Shown: positions 50,335 through 59,700 of the stretch, in pieces
Numbering within the stretch: the first letter of the stretch is position 1
How the letters are laid out: every line of letters begins with the position of its first letter
DNA from: Trypanosoma brucei gambiense DAL972
Taxonomy: Eukaryota; Euglenozoa; Kinetoplastea; Trypanosomatida; Trypanosomatidae
Assembly: GCF_000210295.1 (NCBI RefSeq)
Contig: NC_026739.1
Location: forward strand, 530,262 to 594,261
Direction: 5' to 3'
DNA: 64,000 bases
Notes under the pieces: generated by a model
Databases searched by the model: none
Seen by the model: only the letters and a program-made list of their open reading frames with translations
What the model was told of the DNA's origin: nothing
Position numbers and translations under genes: made by a program

Positions 50335-51996
50335 ACTCGCAGATATGTTATATCTTTTCACGCCACTGAAACCAATACACCAATAACTAAAGTGCGCGTG
50401 TCGTGAAAGGGGAATCTGGGTGCAACAAGGGATAAAATGTAATGAAAGTGCGACGGAGATTTCATATTGTGGTGGTGACGGTGTTTGGAGATAAGTTTGT
50501 TATTTCACTTTCTGATCTCTAATTTGTCTCTTCCCCCGCTCTGCCCTCACATTTTCTCCTTTCCTTCGTTTTGCATCTGTGAGTGCGAAAGGGGATGGGG
50601 GCTTGCGAAGTCGCCTTTCTTTTATGATTTCTCAAGTTATGGTGCGGTAACTGAAATAATAATGCAACGAGATGCAAAAATGCTTCAGTCACGCTAATGA
50701 TTTTTCTGCTGATGAAAAAATTTTTACACTGCGGTGCACCTTTTTTTTTTAAAAAAAGAGAAGAATCTTTTTCTGTCACCACAAGCTATGAAGGAAGCAA
50801 AAGGCGGGTAAAGAAGTACCTTCCTTTAGTTGCGATGTGGGGTAGATTTGTGAGCGCAATTTTTTACTTGCGTGTTTTTTGTTATGCGGTGTTTATTCGT
50901 TTTCGTGTATGGTTTTCTCTATATGCCGCTCCCACTTTGATTGAATTTTTTAATTCCTTTTGTATTCCTCCCTCTTGTTTGTGCGCGTGTGGTGCTCTGT
51001 TAAGAAAAAAAGACAGATAAGAAGAATATTTTGTTCTGCTCATGCCGGTGGTTGTCACTTCCGAGAATTAAAACAATATATTAATATATTATAGTAATAA
51101 CAATAATGTTAATAATAAAAATGCATTTCTTCTTTTTCCTTGTTTTCTCTTTGTGCCAGGTATTTAGTTGGTAACATCATGCTCAGTTTATACTTATACG
51201 CGCAATATTTTGTTTAATGCATGCATAAGAATGTACTTTGAATCATTGTGCATCTCTTTTTCCATGGTAGAGGCAGTGGCTGGAGTTGAGCCAGCATGCG
51301 CCAGAAGCGCAATTCCCTTACATCCACAGAACAGGAAACACAATGTTAAATGGAGCAGTTCGGAAGAGTTCATGCGAGTTCAAGGAAGGCCCAGTTGTGT
51401 ATTTGACTATGGGTTTAAAATTAAAAAAAAAAGAAATGTGGAAGGGAAAAAATATATGATATGACGGGTTTCTCCTAAATATACGTGCTTGTTCAGCCAA
51501 TAACGTTTATGTGTACGTGTATGCATTTATGTTTTTTTGTTCTACATTAGCTGTGTGCATTTGTTTCATTCACAATAGTACGGCTTTCTCAACTTTCTCC
51601 GATTTTTTCAGTTACTTTCACTCCGTTTTTCCTCTTCACTTCTTTTTTTTTTCCTAATGATTATATATTGTCTATGTTTTCACGTTTGCTAACCACACAG
51701 TAGGCTTGTAGTAGGAGGGATCGGGGAAGGTTGAAAATTTACCCACAAAATTGAGAAATAACAAATACATTTGTGACTTGTCTTCGCCGATTTCCGTTCG
51801 GTAACCGGTGTGTTGTTTGGATTATTTTGCGTTTGTGCGGTCCTTCTTGATTTGTTTGGTTGAGTGTTGAACAGCAGTTTAGTGGGAAGGGGCGGGCTGA
51901 GCAGTGCAACAACAGCAGAACGAATAAGGAATCATAATATTAATAATTACAATACTGATAATATTAATCACAGTAAACGAGGTGCAGTGATCTGAG
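50335..51996 (+). other. Gene-free region of 1.7 kb
   Basis: It contains a T-run joined to an A-run (50741-50757), AT-rich DNA at 51066-51122, two tandem hairpins at 51279-51311 and T-rich DNA at 51600-51655. No protein gene is supported. Confidence 0.6.
51279..51311 (-). other. Two adjacent hairpins resembling tRNA arms (possible tRNA-like relic)
   Basis: GCTGG/CCAGC closes a 7-base loop (51279-51295), and one base later TGCGC/GCGCA closes a 5-base loop (51297-51311). On the minus strand the first reads GGCTCAACTCC, one mismatch from the tRNA B-box pattern GGTTCRANTCC. A matching acceptor stem and a normal A box are not found, so this is not called as a tRNA gene. Confidence 0.2.
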
Positions 51997-54078
51997 ATGT
52001 CAGTTACCGTTGAAGGTGCTCATGTGGAATGCCTGATATGTGCCTCACCATGTGAAGCGTTGGTGTTGTTTCAGTGCGGCCATCACGTCTGTTATATTTG
52101 TGGTCTGCACATTCACTCACTGGATAACGGCGGTTGCCCAATGTGCAGGGAATGCGGACCCGTTCTTGTCACACGTGATATCCCCGGTGGACTTAACCCC
52201 GGTCAAGACAAGGTGAGTGCGGAGGTTATCCGTCAGTTGACCGACGAATCAATAGTTGATAGTGTCCTTCAGTGCAAAGTGCATGGTAGGGTGTTAGCGC
52301 AAGAGTTGAAAAAGTTATACGAGTTTGTCTGCCCTGTTCCTAAGTGTTGGCGCAGAGGTGAACAGGAACCTTTTTGCGAACAACATCATTTACATGCGCA
52401 CTTGAAATATGACCATGAAGTAAGCTATTGCCCTATTTGCCTCCAACATCGCTCTGTATTCCTTGCTGAGCAGATGGTTTACTCCCCCGAGGCACTTTGT
52501 TTACACATGGTGGGGGAATACGAACACGATCCGGCATCATTTCTTGGTCACCCGCCTTGCCGCTTTTGCAAAGGCATGCATATGTACGATGAGGACCATT
52601 TACTCAAACACATGCGGGAAAGACACTTCACGTGTGATATTTGTAACCGTGGGGAATTTCGCTTTACTTATTACGAGAACCGTGGAAAGCTGCTGATGCA
52701 CTTTAAGCAAGCGCACAAAATATGCGATCATAAGCAGTGTTCTGAACTTGACCCAATGATGCGGGTGTTTGCCTCAGATTTGGACCTCGCTGTGCATAAG
52801 CAGCGCGTGCATGGAATTCGCTCGCGCCTTACCATGTCTCCTGGCGCAGGTCCGGATAGTGTCCCAGCAAATCCTGCGGTTCCGGCAACTGGAACTAACG
52901 CAAATGCTGTTCACATTATTTTCGACCACATAAATAGGCAAGAAACCTTGACGTTGGTCCCATCTAGGGAAGAGGAAAGTAAAAATCAGAGGCGGTCTTG
53001 CGGTGGTAGTGGTAAAAACAAGAAGGGCAGGAAATTTTTTGTTGATATTGCTCCACATACCGTTACAGGGCTCCCTCAACACTTTAGGTCAAAAAATATT
53101 CTTGCACCGATTCTGTACAGGGGTACGGAGGGGACATCTTCAGATGAACAACGTGAAACATCTGTGAGTGGCCAAGTGACGCAGTTGCAGACAAGAGCAT
53201 TCGGTGTCACGGAGAGTGAAGAAACGTACAACAACAAAAATAATGTACCGTTAAATCCTGAGGAGCAGAAGCGTAAACTTGCCGATGCCATTCAGGAAGA
53301 ATTGAAAGACCAGCGTCGGATAACGCAGCTTCACTGCTGCACCGCTGACTTCATCGATGGAAAAATGCTCACAACGGAGTATTACAACCAACTTCGGACT
53401 CAATTTTTTATAACAGATGAGTCCTTTAAGGCCGTATTTCCACTCCTGGTCGCAACAATGCCGGTAACTGACAAGCGGGATGCGTTGATTCACGTCGATA
53501 AGATGCGAAATGCTCCCGAAATGAGGCAGGCTCGTCGGGCCCGAGAAGAGATGAAGAAAGAGGAAACGGAGGAAGAGCAAGTGAATAAGCAGAAAAATAT
53601 AGGGGGCAACAATCAACAGTGGCCCAACCGTCCTGGCAACAAGAACAATAACAACAATAGGAATAAAAAGGGACCGCCGAACGTATGGATGGAGAGGGCC
53701 AAGCGAGCTGAGGCTGACGCGCAGAACAACAGGTCTCTAGCTGCCAGTAGCGCTGCCGCACTTGTTTCCGGTGTCGGTAATGCAAGTAACAACAACAACA
53801 ATAATAATAATAATAACAATAATGATACTTCTATTACTTCTTCTTCTCAAGAGGTCGTTTCTCTCATTGCGGGGTCAACGTGGGGAGCTGCTCGTCAGCA
53901 GCGAGGTGGGGCCCCGGGGCGTCAGGCGACTGAAGCGCCCGCTCGACCATCATCAGGAGGTGCCTTCATTAATGCCGAGGATTTTCCGGCACTTCCTACA
54001 GTAGCGACCCGCAGGGTTCCCCCAAGTGTGCGAACAAAGCGGAGCAACCAGCCGAATGCGTGGCACTCCCGATCGTAG
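51997..54078 (+). CDS. RING and C2H2 zinc-finger E3 ligase of the ZNF598/Hel2 family
   Basis: The 693-residue protein begins with a RING finger: C12, C15, C27, H29, C32, C35, C47, C50. Several C2H2-like fingers follow to about residue 275, in the family order: CPICLQHRSVF...GHPPCRFCKGMHMYDEDHLLKHMRERHFTCDICN...YYENRGKLLMHFKQAHKICDHKQC...FASDLDLAVHKQRVHG, closely following ZNF598/Hel2. Those enzymes ubiquitinate small-subunit proteins on collided ribosomes and start ribosome quality control. The C-terminal half is charged and low-complexity, with an Asn run (about 597-608) encoded by AAC/AAT repeats, and ends with FINAEDFPALP, a short motif also seen in ZNF598 C-termini. Clean ATG after an AT-rich leader. 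Confidence 0.88.
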   Translation: MSVTVEGAHVECLICASPCEALVLFQCGHHVCYICGLHIHSLDNGGCPMCRECGPVLVTRDIPGGLNPGQDKVSAEVIRQLTDESIVDSVLQCKVHGRVLAQELKKLYEFVCPVPKCWRRGEQEPFCEQHHLHAHLKYDHEVSYCPICLQHRSVFLAEQMVYSPEALCLHMVGEYEHDPASFLGHPPCRFCKGMHMYDEDHLLKHMRERHFTCDICNRGEFRFTYYENRGKLLMHFKQAHKICDHKQCSELDPMMRVFASDLDLAVHKQRVHGIRSRLTMSPGAGPDSVPANPAVPATGTNANAVHIIFDHINRQETLTLVPSREEESKNQRRSCGGSGKNKKGRKFFVDIAPHTVTGLPQHFRSKNILAPILYRGTEGTSSDEQRETSVSGQVTQLQTRAFGVTESEETYNNKNNVPLNPEEQKRKLADAIQEELKDQRRITQLHCCTADFIDGKMLTTEYYNQLRTQFFITDESFKAVFPLLVATMPVTDKRDALIHVDKMRNAPEMRQARRAREEMKKEETEEEQVNKQKNIGGNNQQWPNRPGNKNNNNNRNKKGPPNVWMERAKRAEADAQNNRSLAASSAAALVSGVGNASNNNNNNNNNNNNDTSITSSSQEVVSLIAGSTWGAARQQRGGAPGRQATEAPARPSSGGAFINAEDFPALPTVATRRVPPSVRTKRSNQPNAWHSRS
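53785..53825. repeat. (AAC/AAT)n repeat coding poly-Asn in the ZNF598-like gene
   Basis: AAC and AAT codons alternate to give about twelve consecutive asparagines in a low-complexity part of the protein; a second Asn-rich stretch precedes it at about 53640-53670. Confidence 0.85.
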
Positions 54079-54956
54079 AGAAGTGCGGTGCAGTTTCCAT
54101 CGCTTTTCCCTTTTTCTCTTTTTTCCCCCTTTTTACTATCGTGCACATGTTGAGCAACCACGGGTATTTTGGAAAGGGGTTACTGTGGTTTGCAGAGGGC
54201 TCGAAAGCCATGCTACTGTTCATTTGTCTTTGGTCCTCTTTTTACACACTTTCAGTCAATTGTTTGTTGCTTTCAGCATGACTTGAGGGAAATGGGACGA
54301 GAAGCGGATTACGTCGTAGCATGAGGAGGAAATAGATGTGGATGGGAGTGTTATAAAAGGAATCAGTAAAGAAAACAAAAACAGAACAACAACAAATAGG
54401 GTAAGAAGAGATGATGAAAACGAGGAAATGGATGCATGCGGGTGAGTGAATGCGCGTCCGCGTGCCGAAGGGAAAGTACTTCTTTAGAGGGAAGTTCTCT
54501 CTTCGGTTTAATCTTCATTTTGCCTCGACATTGTTTTACGTGTACATTATGGGAAGCCTTTGCATATACCCTGGACAGTGTTCCCCACTCCGCACACAAT
54601 CTGATTTTCTACTGCTGCTACAGCTTCTTCTTATGTTCAGTAGTGCACCCCCTGATTTTTTTTATGCATGTCACCTTTTCTTTGTTCGCCAACTGGAGGG
54701 TATATTGTTCCCAACACCTGCTGTGAAGTTTCTATTTCTCTTTCGAAAGCACACCTCTTTATTTATTTTTAACTGTTACCACCATTGTGTTAATGCTGCT
54801 TCTACATGTTTGAGTTACCTTTCGGTTTTTCCTCTGCTTATTCTTTATTTGTGTGCGAGCCTCATAAAAGGGAACGGTGACGCCGGGACGCTGCGGCACA
54901 AACAAAACATCGGATAGCTAAAAATAAAAACAAGCGAGGAGTTTAGAGAATTAAAT
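54079..54956 (+). other. Intergenic region
   Basis: T-rich DNA (54590-54670 and 54720-54850) precedes the next gene and offers several pyrimidine-AG acceptors. Open frames of up to 155 codons here lack coding composition. Confidence 0.6.
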
Positions 54957-56036
54957 ATGCCGCACTCCATGGACACCACACTCTTCAGCGATGAAAATCG
55001 CATTGATCGCGGTGATTCCCTTCTTTTCCATTGCGTGCAGCTCTCGCAGGGTGGGACGGACTCACATCGCTATTTCTTTGGGTGTTATTTCCCGCGCTGG
55101 CGTGGCTTCTACATGGATGAGGCACGTGAACTTCCTGGCCCGCTTGGTTATAATGTCACGCGGCACTTCCCCGCTTTCCCTTTTGATGTGTATTTGAAGG
55201 ATGATGGGGAACACTTTCTCACTGATGACTTCCAGATAGGCTCCATCTTTACTCTTGGTGGTCCCTTAAATCAGCGTGATGATGGGCAGAAACGCTACAA
55301 AGTGGTGCACTGCGATGACAGCCAATTACGCACGCGCACTGGGAAGACACTTGCATCCATTGGAAATAATGTATCAGGTTTACTCCAACAGACACACCGG
55401 GTGTCAGGGGAGGCGATTGATGCGTTGAAACGCATTAGAGAGGCGTATATTTTCAATGTCGGAAACGGGATCCCAGAGGTAGGCATTAAAGCTATGGGAA
55501 GGCACTTCCGTAAGGTGGGAAGTGATGGAAGGCGATGGATGTCATATGAAGGTATTGTGAGGTTCGTAAAGGATTCACGTAATTTCAATGCAACACTTTC
55601 TTTTTCTGATACACAGCGAACGGAAGAGGATGTAAATACCGTTGCAACATGTATTTATAACGCATTCCCCCAAAACGAAGAAGAATGTATTGACTATGAC
55701 TTCTTTATGGATTACGTTCGCGGTCCAATGAGCCAGGAGCGGAAAGATGCTGTGTGGAATATATTCCGTAGGATGGACTATGACAGGGACGGAAACTTAA
55801 ACATCATAGACATCCAAGCCTGCTACAATACGCAGGAGCATCCGACTTGTTCCGTAGATCATTTGTTTCAGTCAGATAAAATGCTGAAGGGGTTTCTGAC
55901 TATCTGGGATGAAAATGAGCGATGCGGTTTGGTTCCTTATGCAGAGTTTTTAGACTACTACAACGGTGTGAGTGCTGTACTCGAGGACGATAAAGTTTTT
56001 TTTGACGTTCTCAATAATCAATGGAAACTTTTGTAA
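54957..56036 (+). CDS. EF-hand protein of calcyphosine-like type
   Basis: The 359-residue protein has an N-terminal beta-rich part with many aromatic residues (HRYFFGCYFPRWRGFYMDEARELPGPLGYNVTRHFPAFPFDVYL, residues ~37-81; here listed only by position and character) that may be a flagellar-type domain, and a C-terminal EF-hand region from about 160. The clearest calcium loop is D274-Y-D-R-D-G-N-L-N-I-I-D285, with Asp at positions 1, 3, 5 and 12 and Gly at 6. The neighbouring loops (GSDGRRWMSYE near 190 and WDENERCGLVPYAEF near 325) have the spacing but lack some ligands. The arrangement of helices (FRRMDYD, ...) resembles calcyphosine/CAPSL proteins, which are common in flagellated cells. The role is not shown. 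Confidence 0.7.
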   Translation: MPHSMDTTLFSDENRIDRGDSLLFHCVQLSQGGTDSHRYFFGCYFPRWRGFYMDEARELPGPLGYNVTRHFPAFPFDVYLKDDGEHFLTDDFQIGSIFTLGGPLNQRDDGQKRYKVVHCDDSQLRTRTGKTLASIGNNVSGLLQQTHRVSGEAIDALKRIREAYIFNVGNGIPEVGIKAMGRHFRKVGSDGRRWMSYEGIVRFVKDSRNFNATLSFSDTQRTEEDVNTVATCIYNAFPQNEEECIDYDFFMDYVRGPMSQERKDAVWNIFRRMDYDRDGNLNIIDIQACYNTQEHPTCSVDHLFQSDKMLKGFLTIWDENERCGLVPYAEFLDYYNGVSAVLEDDKVFFDVLNNQWKLL

Positions 56037-56707
56037 GGTGATATTTTGAGAGGAGAAGAGAAGAAGTGATGCATGCAGGTGTATGCGTTTCAAATTACCC
56101 ATGCTGTTCCCTTCTTTTTCCTTACACAAGATTCCTCTCTTGCACATGTATTTGTGTACACGTCGGGTGTTATGTACAAGAGGATTGTGTGGCCTGTTAG
56201 GAGTAGCCTCATATAAATGTTATTGTTGAATCTTATGGTCGTTTTACTTCATCTTTATTCCCTTTTCCCCACTTTTTCCCTCCTTACTTTCTTTCGAATT
56301 GTGATTTTCATCCCTTTGATCTTTCTTTCTTTTTTCCCCCTCCTTTGTAGATGAAAAATGGTTAAGGTGTATGGAAAGGTGTCCAACGCGAGGGGTTGTG
56401 ACAACGAAGAAAGGAAAACAACACATGAGGGAGGGAATATCATCATTTTGGAGGTGAAGGCACTTGTGCTCTTCTTGTTACGTTTAGATAGTAAATTTTG
56501 CAGCTCCAACATTTTGGTTTTTCTTATTTATGTGAAATGATGCGTTACCGGTCTCTACAAAAAGTTTTCACATTCATTTTCTTCCACTGGTTTCTGTTTA
56601 ATACCAAAGCTTCCCCCCTCCGTGCTTTATAGATAGATATAGATATTTATTCAACCGCACGTGACGCTGACGTTCACCTCATAGTACATAGTTTAGATCT
56701 GATCATT
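56037..56707 (+). other. Intergenic region
   Basis: T/C-rich DNA at 56250-56350 and a short (GATA)n tract at 56632-56650 are present. No gene is seen. Confidence 0.6.
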
Positions 56708-59700
56708 ATGGCAGGGCGGCTCCTCACTGCTGTCCCTCGTCACACAGCAGATCCCACTAACAGTGATTGGCTGCAAGCTTGCTATTTCGTTGTTCTTGAG
56801 CACCCCCTCGTTTGCATTGATGCTACATTACGAGGTAGAATCACTCCATTAACAGAGCAATTTCTGCGGAACGCGGAGGGGGTGTCGGAACCCTCCGACG
56901 ATACCACCAATCTAAAAGAAGAGCACGTCAATGGAACAGGTGGAAGCAGTGTAAAGGAAATGCGATTTGTAGTTATAACGGTAGATAATGTATCGGGGCA
57001 ACTCCTCCACACAGGCGTTCCGGGAAAGGACTTGTTTATGTCGATGCGGGAGGCGGTTAGTGCGATTCCTGCACTTTGTCCGAGCACGCCGGAACAGTAT
57101 GAGGTGTTTACTATCCTCGAATTTGTTGCTTTTGCGGGGGCGTGTTTGACAGAGGATAGGTTATACATGCTGTTCGTTGAAACCGGACGTTTGCTAACTG
57201 ATGATAAGTCGTGCATTGTTACAGATTCGGGAAGCAAACCGCAACGAGTTTTGCCCGTTATTTCTGTCGAGAGAGCACGATGGTACACTGTTCCTCTAAG
57301 GGTGGCAGTTCCCGCACTTCAGCAACCGCTGGGAGGCGAGGATTTGCAATCGTGGGTATTGGGGCCTTCTGGAGGTCTAAGAGATGACTCTGCGATGGCC
57401 ATGTCGTCTTCATTCAGGCAGTCATACTTATTCTTTACCCCGGGTATTGATGTTTCACACTGTAGCATATTTGAAGAGGCAACGCGTGTTTGTGGTGCCC
57501 GTAGCGATGAAGAAAGTGGTGACGTTGGTAATAGTTCTCCGAACGGTTGCCCGGGGGGTCTGGATGGCTCGACTGACAGTTCTGCTTTAGCCGCCAGGGT
57601 TATGAGTTTCCTTCCATTGCCACCTCCCAGTACGGGTCGGGAGGCGCTTGGGCGCTGCGATTGCCTGTGGAACGAGGAACTGATCGCCTTCTGCGATATC
57701 TTTGGGATCGCCGATTGTTGCTGCCGCCTAGCTCTTGGATCTTTTAACGCCTCCACATTAGTGGTTCCGCAAACAGCTCCACATGTGGCTCTCCTTCTTG
57801 TGCGGTTGAGCAGACTTGCGCTACCTGGTTGCTTCAATGATTGTTCTGGTAAATCCGCTAAAACTGCTTTCCAAATGCGGGAGTACACTTCAGCACATGA
57901 AGCAGAGTTTCAGTTGCTGTTACTACCAGATATGAAGTTGCATGACTCCAAAGTTGATGATAATCTTGTTAATTCTCTTCCCTCATTGATATGGCGACGT
58001 GGTGGTGACTTTGCTGGTCACGAGGATATTATTCAACAAAAACAACGCATTGATTTCTGTACGGCGAGGGGAATGGATCCTCTCCCCATAGGGGAAGACT
58101 ATGTTGCCGCCATATTCTCCAGTTATCAGCAACGCTACGGGATGGGGACGAAAATTGCCCTAATGCATGCAGGGTGTTGGGCATTGATAGGGTCGGCCCC
58201 TCCACACAATACAACCAAGGGTGGTGCTGCCGTAAATACAAGCGTGAACGGCTCGCGTGAGTCATCGAAACGACGGACCAACAGTCAAAGGGGGTTAACA
58301 CCAGCATCATGCTATAGCGTTTACGCGTCCGAAACACATCACTGTGATGCGATAACCAACGAGTTGCAAGGAAGATTACAGTCACTAGCTTCGCACATCA
58401 AATCCCATAGCCTTCGTCCTGCCGTTTTCGTTGGCGCGATCAATTCGTGGGCTACTTGTCTTCATTGTGTGCCTGAAAAAGGTAGTGCTGTTGATGCTCT
58501 GTGGAGCAGAGAGTGTATTCGTAGTTACAATGGTATTTCCTGTGGAGGGACGACAGCGGGGTCTTCGGGAGTACCGGGACCCATTATACCACGTATTTGT
58601 GTGAGCAATAGTGGTGAAGTTAGTGCAGCGGCATCTGCCGTTGTTTCACTGATCCTAGTTACTGTGTGGTTGTTCAATCAGTTTTTTGAAAGTCAACCAA
58701 ATGCGAAATTGCTTCAGAGACACAAATTATTGACAAGAAAAATCATGGATTTAGTGGTCAATTCAGCCGCTGGCTTGAAGCAAGTGGGGGATTCGTGTGG
58801 CCACGAGGAAATGATTACTTTATTACGCGAATGTCTTTTTCAGGTTGTTGGCGCGGTACCTGTGTCGTGTACTCTTACTATTTGGGAGACAGCGCGGAAC
58901 ATGGTTTTTCTCTACCGCGCGAATGGAGACCGTAGTTCTCCCAGCGATTTTACTAGCACAAAGAAGGGAATATTTCGTCCTTCAGTTGTTTCGCGTAGAG
59001 TAATACTAAACAATCCCTTTCACTCGTTTATCATGAACTTATTTCCTCCTGCCGGTGGGTTCTATCAGCGTGAATTCGCCAGACACCGGACGCGCCTCTT
59101 GACACACGTGGCAGGACAATCCTACATTATCGGTGCCCAGTTCATGTTTCACACAGCTGAGTCAGACACTTCCTCTAGAGTAGTCAGTGAAGCGAACGCG
59201 GACTGGGGTGGAAATGAGCGCACTACTTTTGCTTCAAGGCAGCGATACTTGTCTAATCCGCCACTATCTGATGATGATGAAGCAACTAGCAGTTACTCTA
59301 CAAATACTGGCGGAGTACCTACGCCAACCTTACGTATGCTTCAAGGTCTTGTTCATCCTTTATCGCAACCTCTACTAGTACCGTTGCGTATTGCAGCTGT
59401 GGAACTCACCATCGCATTACCGACGGTATCATACATTACGCATGTGGCGATTCGAGTCGCAGATGCTTTGCAGCGGGAACCTTTTGCAGGGGCGTTGACA
59501 CTATCCCTGCATTCCTCCTGTTATGTTGGACAGGAGCACGAACGCCTCGTCTTGGACGATGTTCCGCTCCCGTTGTGCAGGGGTAGTAATGCCTCAGCGC
59601 ACGCAGGACCTCATCTGATTTTCTATGAACTACCTCGTCCGAGCTGTGAATCAGTGCCCTTCTCCGTGCTGAATGAGGCTCGCGTAGTTGCGGATGGAGC

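Noticed and set aside
51168..51464. 98-codon open frame after SmE
   Set aside because: The start is TTG, the middle crosses the hairpins at 51279-51311 and the end is A-rich; no protein-like features.
54450..54917. 155-codon open frame before the EF-hand gene
   Set aside because: Phe/Leu/Cys-rich translation of a pyrimidine-rich leader; several overlapping frames of the same quality exist.
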